47,980 nt of DNA from Mycobacterium sp. 1465703.0 (lineage in GTDB: Bacteria; Actinomycetota; Actinomycetes; Mycobacteriales; Mycobacteriaceae). Positions 18,434 through 28,384 of this stretch are shown here, one piece after another. The translations under genes were made by a program, and so were the position numbers. The notes beneath the pieces were generated by a model. It had not been told where the DNA came from. It did no database searches and worked only from the letters and a program-made list of their open reading frames with translations. The first letter of the stretch is position 1, and each line of letters opens with the position of its first letter. The DNA lies in contig NZ_LZKU01000132.1 of assembly GCF_001672975.1 (NCBI RefSeq), positions 1 to 47,980 on the forward strand. Reading direction: 5' to 3'.

Positions 18434-18450
18434 GGTTTGACGGGCAAACC
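18434..18450. promoter_or_regulatory. Dyad GGTTTG-N5-CAAACC in the lppZ-doxX gap
   Basis: Perfect 6-bp arms around ACGGG in the 262-bp divergent intergenic region (18257-18518). The same gap contains a short direct repeat (CCCGTTCGGG, at about 18320 and 18331). It could be an operator for either gene or chance in GC-rich sequence. Confidence 0.3.
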
Positions 18451-18505
18451 GCCGATTGCCAGGCGAAAGCGCCGCTCAAATCCCCAATTCAGGGCCGAAT
18501 GCCCT

Positions 18506-18518
18506 TACCCTGACACCC
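18506..18518 (+). promoter_or_regulatory. Predicted leaderless promoter of the DoxX gene (-10 TACCCT)
   Basis: TACCCT at 18506-18511 lies 7 nt before GTG 18519. Confidence 0.5.
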
Positions 18519-19382
18519 GTGACCAGTCAACCGAATGACGCACATTGGCAACGGCCCGGCGAATCCCCGGAGTCGACCCCGGGACGCCCCGCCTCGGCGC
18601 GGCTGGTCGACCCCGAAGATGATCTGACGCCCGTCGGCTACCCCGGCGACTTCAACCCCTCGACGGGGACCACCACTGTCATCCCCTACGGGGGCGCTCC
18701 TGCGGTCGCCGGCTCCGGCGCCGGGGGCTACCACCTGCTGGACCAGCAGGACCCGCTGCCTTACGTACAGCCGCATTCGGCGGCCCGGCACACCTCTTCC
18801 GAGGCCGCCGAGATCGACGACGACGATGAACACCACGACCGGTTGCACGACGTCGGCCGCCGCGGAACGCAGCATCTGGGTTTGCTGCTGCTGCGCGTCG
18901 GGCTCGGAGTGGTGCTCGGCGCCCACGGACTGCAGAAGCTGTTCGGCTGGTGGGGCGGCTCGGGCGTGACCGGGTTCAAAAACTCACTGTCCGATGTCGG
19001 TTACCAGCACGCCGACATCCTCGCCTACGTGAGCGCCGGCGGTGAGGTGGTGGCCGGATTGCTGCTGATACTGGGCTTGTTCACGCCGCTGGCCGCAGCC
19101 GGTGCGCTGGCGTTCCTGATCAACGGTCTGCTGGCCAGCATCTCGGTGCGGCCGCATACCCGCAACTTCTCGTTTTTCCTGCCCGAGGGCCACGAATACC
19201 AGATCACCCTCATCGTGCTCGCCGCCGCGGTCGTCCTGTGCGGACCTGGTCGCTACGGCCTGGACGCCCGCCGGGGCTGGGCCCATCGGCCCTTCATCGG
19301 TTCTTTCGTCGCGCTGCTGGCCGGCGTTGCCGCCGGCGTCGGGGTGTGGGTGGCGCTCAACGGCGTGAATCCGATCGGCTGA
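18519..19382 (+). CDS. DoxX-family integral membrane protein (Rv3005c-like)
   Basis: A 287-residue membrane protein. The first 125 residues are hydrophilic, with acidic patches (EIDDDDEHHDRLHD). The DoxX domain follows with four or five transmembrane segments: LGLLLLRVGLGVVLGAHGLQ near 131, then ILAYVSAGGEVVAGLLLILG, ITLIVLAAAVVLCG and FVALLAGVAAGVGVWVAL. The M. tuberculosis counterpart Rv3005c has been linked to a membrane oxidoreductase complex with SodA and SseA that handles oxidative stress; that role is transferred by position and resemblance. GTG 18519 fits the family start and a -10 element 7 nt upstream. Confidence 0.8.
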   Translation: MTSQPNDAHWQRPGESPESTPGRPASARLVDPEDDLTPVGYPGDFNPSTGTTTVIPYGGAPAVAGSGAGGYHLLDQQDPLPYVQPHSAARHTSSEAAEIDDDDEHHDRLHDVGRRGTQHLGLLLLRVGLGVVLGAHGLQKLFGWWGGSGVTGFKNSLSDVGYQHADILAYVSAGGEVVAGLLLILGLFTPLAAAGALAFLINGLLASISVRPHTRNFSFFLPEGHEYQITLIVLAAAVVLCGPGRYGLDARRGWAHRPFIGSFVALLAGVAAGVGVWVALNGVNPIG

Positions 19383-19387
19383 CGCGC

Positions 19388-19792
19388 CTATCGCTGGTAG
19401 GGGTTGGGGACCCGCCCCGCGCTGACCTCGGTCAGCTCCGGCAGCGTGGCGAAGGTGACTGCGGGTAACCGCAGCTCTGCGCCGCTCTTGAGGCGCGCGC
19501 GTGCCCACGAACCGCGGTGGAAACGCAGCCCATCGATGTCGTCCCAGCGCACCTTTTGGCTGCGCAGCAGCGTCCGAACCGTCACGCCGTGGTCGTCGGC
19601 GACGGTGCGTAACCGGACGATCAACGCCGACAGCAGCACCGGAAGGAGCAGCAGCGGCAGCGACGGCGGCCAGAACATCACCGGTATCAGCAACCCCAAG
19701 GTCAAAAATCCGACGGCCAGATGCGCTATCGGCGACACCTTGATTACCACCGGCGCTTGAGCGGGCGGGTGCGGAGACGGACCAGTAGCCAC
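19388..19792 (-). CDS. cfp6: Cfp6-like PH-domain membrane protein
   Basis: A 134-residue protein with two adjacent hydrophobic segments (HLAVGFLTLGLLIPVMF and LPLLLLPVLLSALIV, about residues 25-60), followed by a bacterial PH-like domain (RWDDIDGLRFHRGSWARARL) ending AGRVPNPYQR. The pattern matches Cfp6 (Rv3004), first seen in culture filtrate; its function is unknown. GTG 19792 is the longest start; an internal start near residue 22 would match the shorter M. tuberculosis form. It converges on the DoxX gene with a 5-bp gap. Confidence 0.75.
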   Translation of the reverse strand: MATGPSPHPPAQAPVVIKVSPIAHLAVGFLTLGLLIPVMFWPPSLPLLLLPVLLSALIVRLRTVADDHGVTVRTLLRSQKVRWDDIDGLRFHRGSWARARLKSGAELRLPAVTFATLPELTEVSAGRVPNPYQR

Positions 19793-19885
19793 CCGACCAT
19801 CATTTCATCCGCCATACGTGATCGATTCCCCCGAGCGTTCGCCCGGCCAACCCGCCTGGTCGCCGGGGCGTCGACGGTCCCGGAT

Positions 19886-19915
19886 TTGACTGCTGAGCTG
19901 TGCGAAGGCTACCGT
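19886..19915 (+). promoter_or_regulatory. ilvBNC promoter
   Basis: TTGACT (19886-19891), an 18-nt spacer and TACCGT (19910-19915) form a sigma-A-type promoter. Predicted transcription begins near 19922, about 26 nt before the leader peptide ATG. The rest of the 312-bp gap between cfp6 and ilvB (19793-20104) holds the leader peptide and attenuator; I see nothing else in it. Confidence 0.6.
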
Positions 19916-19947
19916 CGGACGCTATGGATACCGCCGGAAAGCCCGGG

Positions 19948-19983
19948 ATGCTTGTAGTAATTAGTCAGCGCGTTGGTGTCTGA
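19948..19983 (+). CDS. ilvB leader peptide (attenuation)
   Basis: An 11-codon ORF, MLVVISQRVGV, with GGAAAG about 7 nt upstream. Six of its 11 residues are Leu, Ile or Val, including the run LVVI, which is the hallmark of a leader peptide sensing charged branched-chain tRNAs. A ribosome stalled on these codons would change folding of the RNA ahead of the terminator at 20024-20060. Leader-peptide attenuation of ilvB has been predicted in actinobacteria. Confidence 0.85.
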   Translation: MLVVISQRVGV

Positions 19984-20060
19984 CTTGCCCTTCAGCATGT
20001 GAAGCAATCCAGCACCAGCGCGCAACCCTCGTGCAGCAGATGAGCTGTCGGGGGTTTTTT
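19968..20060 (+). promoter_or_regulatory. ilvB transcription attenuator
   Basis: The terminator hairpin is AACCCTCG (20024-20031) with CGGGGGTT (20049-20056, one G-U pair). An inner CAGC/GCTG stem and a run of six Ts (20055-20060) complete it. An alternative stem pairs GCGCGTTGGTG inside the leader ORF (19968-19978) with CACCAGCGCGC (20013-20023), which abuts the terminator's left arm. A small hairpin (CTTCA-GCATG-TGAAG) lies between. Ribosome position on the leader should choose between these structures. Exact pairings are my reading, not a computed fold. Confidence 0.75.
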
Positions 20061-20104
20061 GTTGCCCCAGCGAGACTCCCGGAATGAATAAGGACTGAAC
20101 GACA

Positions 20105-21972
20105 GTGAGCGCTCCCATCAGGCAGCACGCCCCCGCGGCACCGGAGGCTGCCGACATTGCCACGGATGCCGCCAGGCCCGCCGCCAAGGCCACGGCCGCC
20201 AAACCGAAACGTATTGGGCCCGAGCAACTTACCGGTGCACAGTCGGTGATCCGGTCGCTGGAGGAACTCGGCGTGGAGGTCATCTTCGGCATCCCGGGCG
20301 GCGCGGTGCTGCCGGTCTATGACCCGCTGTTCGACTCGAAAAAGCTGCGCCACGTGCTGGTCCGCCACGAGCAGGGCGCCGGCCACGCCGCCAGCGGTTA
20401 CGCGCACGCCACCGGCAAGGTCGGCGTCTGCATGGCGACGTCCGGCCCCGGCGCCACCAACCTGGTGACCGCACTGGCCGACGCCCAGATGGACTCGATA
20501 CCCGTCGTCGCCGTCACCGGCCAGGTCGGGCGCTCGCTGATCGGCACCGACGCCTTCCAGGAAGCCGACATCTCGGGCATCACGATGCCCATCACCAAGC
20601 ACAACTTCCTGGTCCGCTCGGGTAACGAGATCCCGCAGGTGCTCGCCGAGGCGTTTCACATCGCCTCCTCGGGCCGCCCCGGTGCGGTGCTCGTCGACAT
20701 CCCCAAAGACGTGCTGCAGGGCCAGTGCACCTTCAGCTGGCCGCCGCGCCTGGATCTGCCCGGCTACAAGCCGAACACCAAGCCGCACAGCCGGCAGATC
20801 CGTGAGGCCGCCAGGCTGATCGCGTCCGCCCGCAAGCCGGTGCTCTACGTGGGCGGCGGTGTCATCCGCGGTGAGGCGACCGAGCAGTTGCACGAGCTGG
20901 CCGAGCTGACCGGCATTCCGGTGGTGACCACGCTGATGGCCCGCGGGGCGTTCCCGGACAGCCATCCGCAGCACATGGGCATGCCCGGCATGCATGGCAC
21001 CGTCGCCGCGGTGGCGGCCCTGCAGCGCAGCGATCTGCTGATCGCGCTGGGCACCCGCTTCGATGACCGGGTGACCGGGAAACTGGACACCTTCGCGCCC
21101 GAAGCCAAGGTCATTCATGCCGACATCGACCCGGCCGAGATCGGCAAGAATCGCCACGCCGACGTACCGATCGTCGGCGACGTCAAAGCTGTCATCGTCG
21201 AACTGCTCGAGTTGCTGCGCAACGACGGCATTCCCGGCAAGCTCGACATGACCGAGTGGTGGGCCTACCTGAACGAAGTTCAGTCCACCTACCCGTTGAG
21301 CTACGGGCCGCAGAGCGACGGCAGCCTGGGCCCGGAATACGTCATCGAGAAGCTGGGCCAGATCGCCGGTCCGGACGCTTTGTACGTTGCCGGCGTCGGA
21401 CAGCACCAGATGTGGGCGGCGCAATTCATCTCGTATGAAAAGCCGCGCACCTGGCTCAACTCGGGCGGGTTGGGCACCATGGGGTTTGCCATTCCGGCTG
21501 CCATGGGCGCCAAGATGGCTCGCCCGGACGCCGAGGTGTGGGCGATCGACGGCGACGGCTGTTTCCAGATGACCAACCAGGAGCTGGCGACCTGTGCGAT
21601 CGAAGGCGTGCCGATCAAGGTGGCGCTGATCAACAACGGCAACCTGGGCATGGTCCGCCAGTGGCAGACGCTCTTCTACGAGGAGCGCTATTCGCAGACC
21701 GATCTGGCCACGCACTCGCATCGCATCCCGGACTTCGTGAAGCTGGCGGAGGCGTTGGGCTGTGTCGGATTGCGTTGTGAGCGTGAAGAAGACGTTGTCG
21801 ACGTGATCAATCAGGCGCGTGCGATCAACGACCGCCCGGTGGTGATCGACTTCATCGTCGGCGCCGACGCGCAAGTGTGGCCAATGGTGGCCGCCGGCAC
21901 CAGCAATGACGAGATTCAGGCGGCCCGCGGAATCCGCCCGCTGTTCGACGACGAAACCGAGGGGCACGTCTG

Positions 21973-21973
<1 letters not shown>
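20105..21973 (+). CDS. ilvB: Acetolactate synthase large subunit
   Basis: The 622-residue catalytic subunit of acetohydroxyacid synthase makes acetolactate or acetohydroxybutyrate, the first common step to Val, Leu and Ile. ThDP/FAD enzyme landmarks: an N-terminal Ala/Pro-rich extension, [21 protein letters not shown], the ThDP-activating glutamate E89 in [15 protein letters not shown], and the ThDP/Mg motif [12 protein letters not shown] with NNGNLGM near residue 510. GTG 20105 has AAGGA about 10 nt upstream. It overlaps ilvN by one base (TGATG). Control by the attenuator upstream is expected. Confidence 0.96.
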
Positions 21974-23543
<1,570 letters not shown>

Positions 23544-23567
23544 CGCTTTTCGCCTGAGCGCTCGCCT

Positions 23568-23597
23568 GGCCGGGCGGCCGGACTCGCCCGCCCGGCC
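23568..23597. terminator. GC-rich hairpin between convergent ilvC and wrbA
   Basis: GGCCGGGCG (23568-23576) pairs with CGCCCGGCC (23589-23597). No T run follows, as is usual for mycobacterial hairpins. Being symmetric, it could stop transcription from both sides. Confidence 0.5.
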
Positions 23598-23618
23598 GGT
23601 CGGGCGTCGGCCTACGGG

Positions 23619-24222
23619 CTAAGACGCCGCGAGGCGCCCCGCCGTTTCGACCACCCGCCGGGCCAGATGCTCGAGGGCGGTGGTGGTGGGCTCGTCGAAT
23701 TCGTTGATGTTGTCGTGCGTGCTGACCAGGCTCACCCCATAGGGATTGCCGTCGACGAACTTGCACGGGTCGGTGTATCCCGGGGGCACGATGATGCCGC
23801 CGAAATGCATCAGCGTGATGTACAGCGAGAGCAGGGTGGTTTCCTGACCGCCGTGCAGCGTATTGGACGACGTGAAGCCGGCATACACCTTGTCGGCGAG
23901 CCTGCCTTGCGCCCACAGCCCGCCCAGCGAGTCGAGGAAAGCGCGTAATTGCGCTGCCGGAGCACCGAACCGGGTCGGTGAACCGAAAGATCACCGCATC
24001 GGCCCAGATGATGTCGTCGCCGGTTGCGGTCGGAAGGTCTTTGGTAGCTTCGTAGTTCGCCGTCCACGCGGGATTGTGGGCGAACGATTGGGGATCCTGT
24101 GTTTCGGCGACGTGGCGCAACCGGACTTCGGCCCCAGCCGACTCGGCCGCGGCGGCGACACGCTGCGCCATCGTGGCGCCATGACCGGTGGCCGAGTAGT
24201 AGATGATGGCAAGTTTCGTCAC
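23619..24222 (-). pseudogene. wrbA: WrbA-type NAD(P)H:quinone oxidoreductase, frameshifted
   Basis: A flavodoxin-like FMN enzyme that reduces quinones by two electrons. Frame one starts at GTG 24222 (TKLAIIYYSATGHGATMAQR, then DDIIWADAVIF). It switches frame near 23987 and continues in another frame through VYAGFTSSNTLHGGQETTLL, HFGGIIVPPGYTDP and NPYGVSLVSTHD to the stop at 23619. The expected ATCTTCGGTTCACCG reads ATCTTTCGGTTCACCG, that is, one extra base in the AAA run at 23986-23988 of the plus strand. With that base removed a normal 200-residue WrbA results and FGSPTRFG is restored. Either a real mutation or a sequencing error. It overlaps the upstream FAD enzyme by four bases (GTGA). 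Confidence 0.85.
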
Positions 24223-25661
24223 GGGGTAATGGTAGGCCGCAGATCCGGAACCGTGGCGATCCCGAATTCACGGCGTAACAAGGTGCGTGCGGCGTAGTAA
24301 CCGGCCATGCCGTGCACTCCACCGCCGGGCGGTGTGGCCGCAGAGCACAGATACACCTTGGGTATTGGTGTGCGCCAAGGGTTTAACCGCGGCGTCGGGC
24401 CGGCGATCGCCCGCCAGGCGGAATTGCCGCCCATCCCGATGTCGCCGCACACGTAATTGGCGTTGTGGTCGCTCAACCGGGCGGCGGGCACCGCGCGGGT
24501 GGCCACCACGACGTCGCGGAAGCCGGGGGCGAACCGTTCGACCACCGCGGTCACCGCTTCGGTCGCGTCGAGGGTGGACCCCGAAGGCACGTGGGCATAG
24601 GTCCAGAAGGGGCGGCGGCCGGCGGCGTCGATGCGGCCGGGGTCGGCGACATGCGGCGACGCGGCCAGCACCATGGGCCACTGCGCCTGGCGGCCGGCGG
24701 CGATGTCGGCCTCCGCGCGAGCCATCTGCGCCCGGGTGCCACCGAGGTGCAGGGTGGGGGCCTGCCGCAGCCGGGAGTCCGACCACGGAATCTCGTCGTT
24801 GAGGACGAAATCGACCTTGGCGACGCCGGGACCAAACGTATAGCGCCGCAACGCCTTAGCGTAGCGAGAGGGAAGGGCTTCGCCGTAGATCCGCAGCAGC
24901 GCGGTCGGCGCCGTATCGAAGGCGACGACTCCGCCGGGCGGTTCGGTGACTTCGGTGCCCGCGGTGAGTTCGCCGCCGTGCGCGCGCAGGTCGGCGATCA
25001 GGGCGTCGGTGATCGCCTGGCTGCCGCCCACCGGAATCGGCCAGCCGACCGAATGCGCCAGGGTGGCCAGCATCAACCCTGCACCCGCCGCGGTCAGCGA
25101 CGGCATCCGCGAAATGATATGCGCCGCAACGCCGGTGAACAGCGCGCGGGCGTCTTCGCCGGCCAGCGATCCCCATGCGGGGGTGCCCTGGGCCAGCATC
25201 CGCAACCCCAGCCGCAGCGCCGAGGCCGGCGAGTTCGGCAGCGACCGTTTGTCGCCCAGCAGCAGCGCCACCACGTCATCAGAACGTTCGACCAGCGGGC
25301 CGAGCAGGCGTCGGAAGGACGCGCCGTGCTCCAATTCGGCACAGGTGCGGTCAAGATCGCGGTAAGCGATGACCGCGGGGCGGCCCGGCAGCGGGTTGGC
25401 GTACGAAATCTGCGGCACCGCCAGTTGCACGCCGCGGGCGGGCAGGTCGAACTCCCTGAAGAACGGCGACGCCAGCGCCAGCGGATGCACGGCGGAGCAG
25501 ATGTCGTGCAAGACTCCCGCAGAATCTGGGTCCGGTGCGGTGCGCGCGCCCCCGCCGAAGGTCGGCTCAGCTTCGACGACCTGCACTTTCAGGCCGGCCC
25601 GGGCGCAGATTACGGCAGCGGTCAACCCGTTGGGTCCGCTGCCGACGATGGTGACGTCCAC
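24219..25661 (-). CDS. Phytoene-dehydrogenase-like FAD oxidoreductase (Rv2997-like)
   Basis: A 480-residue flavoprotein of the carotenoid desaturase/PYROXD2-like group. The FAD-binding Rossmann motif is VGSGPNGLTAAVICARAGLK (residues 6-25), followed by VVEAEPTFGGGART. The C-terminal FAD motif is near VYLCSAATPPGGGVHGMAGY (about 441-460). No carotenoid genes lie nearby, so the substrate is unknown. The start is GTG 25661, 6 nt after a possible -10 (TGTAAT, minus strand 25673-25668). It is divergent from serA with only 29 bp between start codons and is followed by wrbA with a four-base overlap. A two-gene redox operon is likely. Confidence 0.8.
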   Translation of the reverse strand: MDVTIVGSGPNGLTAAVICARAGLKVQVVEAEPTFGGGARTAPDPDSAGVLHDICSAVHPLALASPFFREFDLPARGVQLAVPQISYANPLPGRPAVIAYRDLDRTCAELEHGASFRRLLGPLVERSDDVVALLLGDKRSLPNSPASALRLGLRMLAQGTPAWGSLAGEDARALFTGVAAHIISRMPSLTAAGAGLMLATLAHSVGWPIPVGGSQAITDALIADLRAHGGELTAGTEVTEPPGGVVAFDTAPTALLRIYGEALPSRYAKALRRYTFGPGVAKVDFVLNDEIPWSDSRLRQAPTLHLGGTRAQMARAEADIAAGRQAQWPMVLAASPHVADPGRIDAAGRRPFWTYAHVPSGSTLDATEAVTAVVERFAPGFRDVVVATRAVPAARLSDHNANYVCGDIGMGGNSAWRAIAGPTPRLNPWRTPIPKVYLCSAATPPGGGVHGMAGYYAARTLLRREFGIATVPDLRPTITP

Positions 25662-25690
25662 GCGTCAATTACAGCCGATAGGCTGGCCGG
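25662..25690. promoter_or_regulatory. 29-bp divergent double promoter
   Basis: The whole gap between the two divergent genes is 29 bp. TAGGCT (25679-25684, plus) lies 6 nt before serA GTG 25691. TGTAAT (25673-25668, minus) lies 6 nt before GTG 25661. Both messages would be leaderless, and their -35 regions would lie inside the opposite gene. Confidence 0.5.
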
Positions 25691-27277
25691 GTGAATCTGC
25701 CTGTTGTACTCATTGCCGACAAGCTCGCCGAATCAACCGTCGCTGCCCTGGGCGACCAGGTCGAGGTGCGTTGGGTAGACGGCCCCGATCGCGAGAAGCT
25801 GCTGGCGGCCGTGCCGGAGGCCGACGCGCTGCTGGTGCGTTCGGCCACCACCGTCGATGCCGAGGTGCTGGCCGCGGCGCCCAAGCTGAAGATCGTCGCC
25901 CGCGCCGGGGTAGGGCTGGACAACGTCGACGTCGACGCCGCCACCGAGCGGGGGGTGCTGGTGGTCAACGCGCCGACATCGAACATCCACAGCGCCGCCG
26001 AACACGCGCTGGCGCTGCTGCTGTCCGCGGCCCGCCAGGTGCCGGCCGCCGATGCCTCGCTGCGCGAGCACGCCTGGAAGCGGTCGTCGTTCTCGGGCAC
26101 CGAGATCTTCGGCAAAACGGTCGGTGTCGTCGGTCTGGGCCGGATCGGGCAGTTGGTTGCCCAGCGGCTCAGCGCCTTCGGCACCCATCTGGTCGCCTAC
26201 GACCCCTACGTATCGCCGGCCCGTGCCGCGCAGTTGGGCATCGAACTGTTGACGTTGGACGAATTGCTGGCCCGCGCCGACTTCATCTCGGTGCACTTGC
26301 CGAAGACGCCCGAGACGGCGGGACTGATCGACAAGGACGCGCTGGCGAAGACCAAGCCGGGCGTCATCATCGTCAACGCCGCCCGTGGTGGTCTGGTGGA
26401 CGAGGCGGCGCTGGCCGACGCGGTGCGCAGTGGCCATGTGCGCGCGGCCGGTCTGGACGTCTTCTCCAAAGAGCCGTGCACCGACAGCCCGCTGTTCGAA
26501 CTGCCGCAAGTGGTGGTCACACCGCACCTGGGCGCGTCGACCGAAGAGGCGCAGGACCGGGCCGGCACCGATGTGGCGGCAAGCGTGAAACTCGCTCTGG
26601 CCGGGGAATTCGTCCCCGACGCGGTCAACGTCGGTGGTGGGGTGGTCAACGAGGAGGTTGCCCCCTGGCTGGACCTGGTGCGCAAGCTCGGTGTGCTGGC
26701 CGCCACCCTGTCCGACGGCCCGCCGGTGTCGCTGTCGGTGCAGGTACGCGGCGAGCTCGCCTCCGAAGATGTTGAGGTGCTTAAACTTTCGGCCCTGCGC
26801 GGCTTGTTCTCGGCCGTCGTCGAGGGGCCCGTGACGTTCGTCAATGCGCCGGCGCTGGCCGAAGAACGCGGCATTACCACCGAAATCGGCACCGCCTCGG
26901 AAAGCCCGAACCACCGCAGCGTGGTCGACGTGCGCGCGGTTGCACACGACGGCACCGCCGTCAACGTCGCGGGCACCCTGTCCGGCCCGCAACTGGTGGA
27001 GAAGATCGTGCAAATCAACGGCCGCAACTTCGATCTGCGCGCCCGCGGCACCAACCTGGTGATCAACTATGTCGACCAGCCCGGCGCGCTGGGCAAGATC
27101 GGCACCTTGCTGGGTTCGGCCGGGGTGAACATCCAAGCCGCGCAACTGTCCGAGGACGCCGAGGGTCCCGGTGCGACGATTCTGCTGCGGCTGGACCGCG
27201 ACGTGCCGGGCGAGGTGCGGTCGGAGATCGGTGCGGCAGTCGGCGCCAACAAGCTTGAGGTGGTTGATCTGTCGTGA
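25691..27277 (+). CDS. serA: D-3-phosphoglycerate dehydrogenase
   Basis: A 528-residue enzyme for the first step of serine synthesis (3-phosphoglycerate to 3-phosphohydroxypyruvate, NAD+). It is the long type I form: split substrate domain, NAD Rossmann motif VGLGRIGQLVAQRL near residue 150, catalytic histidine in TPHLGASTEEAQD (near 280), an intervening ASB domain, and a C-terminal ACT domain (NLVINYVDQPGALGKIGTLL) for serine feedback. The length equals mycobacterial SerA1. GTG 25691 is supported by the -10 element. Its stop starts a chain of overlapping small ORFs leading to leuB. Confidence 0.96.
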   Translation: MNLPVVLIADKLAESTVAALGDQVEVRWVDGPDREKLLAAVPEADALLVRSATTVDAEVLAAAPKLKIVARAGVGLDNVDVDAATERGVLVVNAPTSNIHSAAEHALALLLSAARQVPAADASLREHAWKRSSFSGTEIFGKTVGVVGLGRIGQLVAQRLSAFGTHLVAYDPYVSPARAAQLGIELLTLDELLARADFISVHLPKTPETAGLIDKDALAKTKPGVIIVNAARGGLVDEAALADAVRSGHVRAAGLDVFSKEPCTDSPLFELPQVVVTPHLGASTEEAQDRAGTDVAASVKLALAGEFVPDAVNVGGGVVNEEVAPWLDLVRKLGVLAATLSDGPPVSLSVQVRGELASEDVEVLKLSALRGLFSAVVEGPVTFVNAPALAEERGITTEIGTASESPNHRSVVDVRAVAHDGTAVNVAGTLSGPQLVEKIVQINGRNFDLRARGTNLVINYVDQPGALGKIGTLLGSAGVNIQAAQLSEDAEGPGATILLRLDRDVPGEVRSEIGAAVGANKLEVVDLS

Positions 27278-27327
27278 GCGCCGGCGACGATGCAGAGCGA
27301 AACGATGAGGAGGAGCGGCGCCGATGA
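27274..27327 (+). CDS. MIRU-like mini-ORF 1
   Basis: A 17-codon ORF ([17 protein letters not shown] with its GTG read as Met). Its GTG overlaps the serA stop (GTGA) and its own stop overlaps the next mini-ORF start (ATGA at 27324-27327). It ends in GAG GAG GAG CGG CGC CGA, which is also a strong Shine-Dalgarno sequence for the next ORF. The peptide is probably unimportant, and passage of ribosomes is the likely point. It is the first unit of a 50-bp tandem pair. Confidence 0.7.
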   Translation: MSAGDDAERNDEEERRR

Positions 27328-27377
27328 CCGAAGCCGACCACAATGCACACCGACGCGATGAGGAGCGGCGCCGATGA
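27324..27377 (+). CDS. MIRU-like mini-ORF 2
   Basis: A second 17-codon [20 protein letters not shown]. It starts in the stop of mini-ORF 1 and stops over the ATG of leuB (ATGA, 27374-27377). It shares the ending AGGAGCGGCGCCGATGA with unit 1, exactly 50 bp apart. This is the structure described for mycobacterial interspersed repetitive units (MIRUs): small ORFs that overlap the stop and start codons of flanking genes. Confidence 0.7.
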   Translation: MTEADHNAHRRDEERRR

Positions 27378-28384
27378 GGCTGGCGGTGATCGAGGGTGAC
27401 GGGATCGGACCCGAAGTCATTACCGAGGCCATCAAAGTCCTCGACGCGGTGCTGCCGGGGGTGGACAAGACCAGCTATGACCTGGGCGCGCGGCGATACC
27501 ACGCCACCGGCGAGCTACTGCCGGACTCGGTCATCGACGAGTTGCGCACGCATGACGCCATCCTGCTCGGGGCAATCGGTGACCCCTCGGTGCCCAGCGG
27601 CGTGCTGGAGCGAGGTTTGTTGCTGCGCCTGCGTTTCGAGCTCGATCATCACATCAACCTGCGGCCGGGGCGGCTGTATCCGGGTGTGAACAGCCCACTG
27701 GCCGGCAATCCCGAGATCGACTTCGTGGTGGTGCGCGAGGGAACGGAAGGCCCCTACACCGGCACCGGCGGTGCCATCCGGGTGGGAACGCCCAACGAAG
27801 TCGCCACCGAAGTAAGCCAGAACACGGCTTTCGGGGTACGCCGCGTAGTGGTCGACGCGTTCGAGCGCGCCCGGCGACGCCGAAAGCACTTGACACTGGT
27901 GCACAAAACCAACGTGCTGACCTTCGCGGGCAAGCTGTGGTCGCGCATCGTCGCCGAGGTCGGCCAGGACTACCCCGACGTCGAGGTCGCCTATCAACAC
28001 ATCGACGCGGCGACCATCTTCATGGTCACCGACCCCGGTCGCTTCGACGTGATCGTCACCGACAACCTGTTCGGCGACATCATCACCGACCTGTCCGCGG
28101 CGGTGTGCGGCGGAATTGGCTTGGCCGCCAGTGGAAATATCGACGGCACCCGCACCAATCCCTCGATGTTCGAGCCGGTCCACGGCAGCGCACCGGATAT
28201 CGCCGGTCAGGGCATCGCCGATCCGACCGCTGCCATCATGTCGGTGGCGCTGCTGCTCGCCCATCTCGGCGAGGACGCTGCCGCTAAGCGGGTGGACCGG
28301 GCGGTCGAGCAGTACCTGGCAACGCGGCCGAACGAACGGCGCGCCACCAGCGAAGTCGGCGAACGGATTGCTGCTGCGCTCTAG
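27374..28384 (+). CDS. leuB: 3-isopropylmalate dehydrogenase
   Basis: A 336-residue NAD-dependent oxidative decarboxylase of the leucine pathway. It starts [15 protein letters not shown] and has the arginine-rich loop [40 protein letters not shown] for metal binding, and [15 protein letters not shown] for NAD. It is the short actinobacterial form. ATG 27374 is coupled to the mini-ORF before it, so serA and leuB are probably one operon. Its last 101 bp overlap the opposing MFS gene. Confidence 0.95.
   Translation: MRLAVIEGDGIGPEVITEAIKVLDAVLPGVDKTSYDLGARRYHATGELLPDSVIDELRTHDAILLGAIGDPSVPSGVLERGLLLRLRFELDHHINLRPGRLYPGVNSPLAGNPEIDFVVVREGTEGPYTGTGGAIRVGTPNEVATEVSQNTAFGVRRVVVDAFERARRRRKHLTLVHKTNVLTFAGKLWSRIVAEVGQDYPDVEVAYQHIDAATIFMVTDPGRFDVIVTDNLFGDIITDLSAAVCGGIGLAASGNIDGTRTNPSMFEPVHGSAPDIAGQGIADPTAAIMSVALLLAHLGEDAAAKRVDRAVEQYLATRPNERRATSEVGERIAAAL

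Noticed and set aside
19961..21967. 668-residue minus-strand open frame opposite ilvB
   Set aside because: Shadow frame of ilvB; it would also run through the attenuator.
25733..27502. 589-residue minus-strand open frame opposite serA and leuB
   Set aside because: Antisense to two well-supported genes and the MIRU-like element; His/Gln/Arg-rich, no motif.
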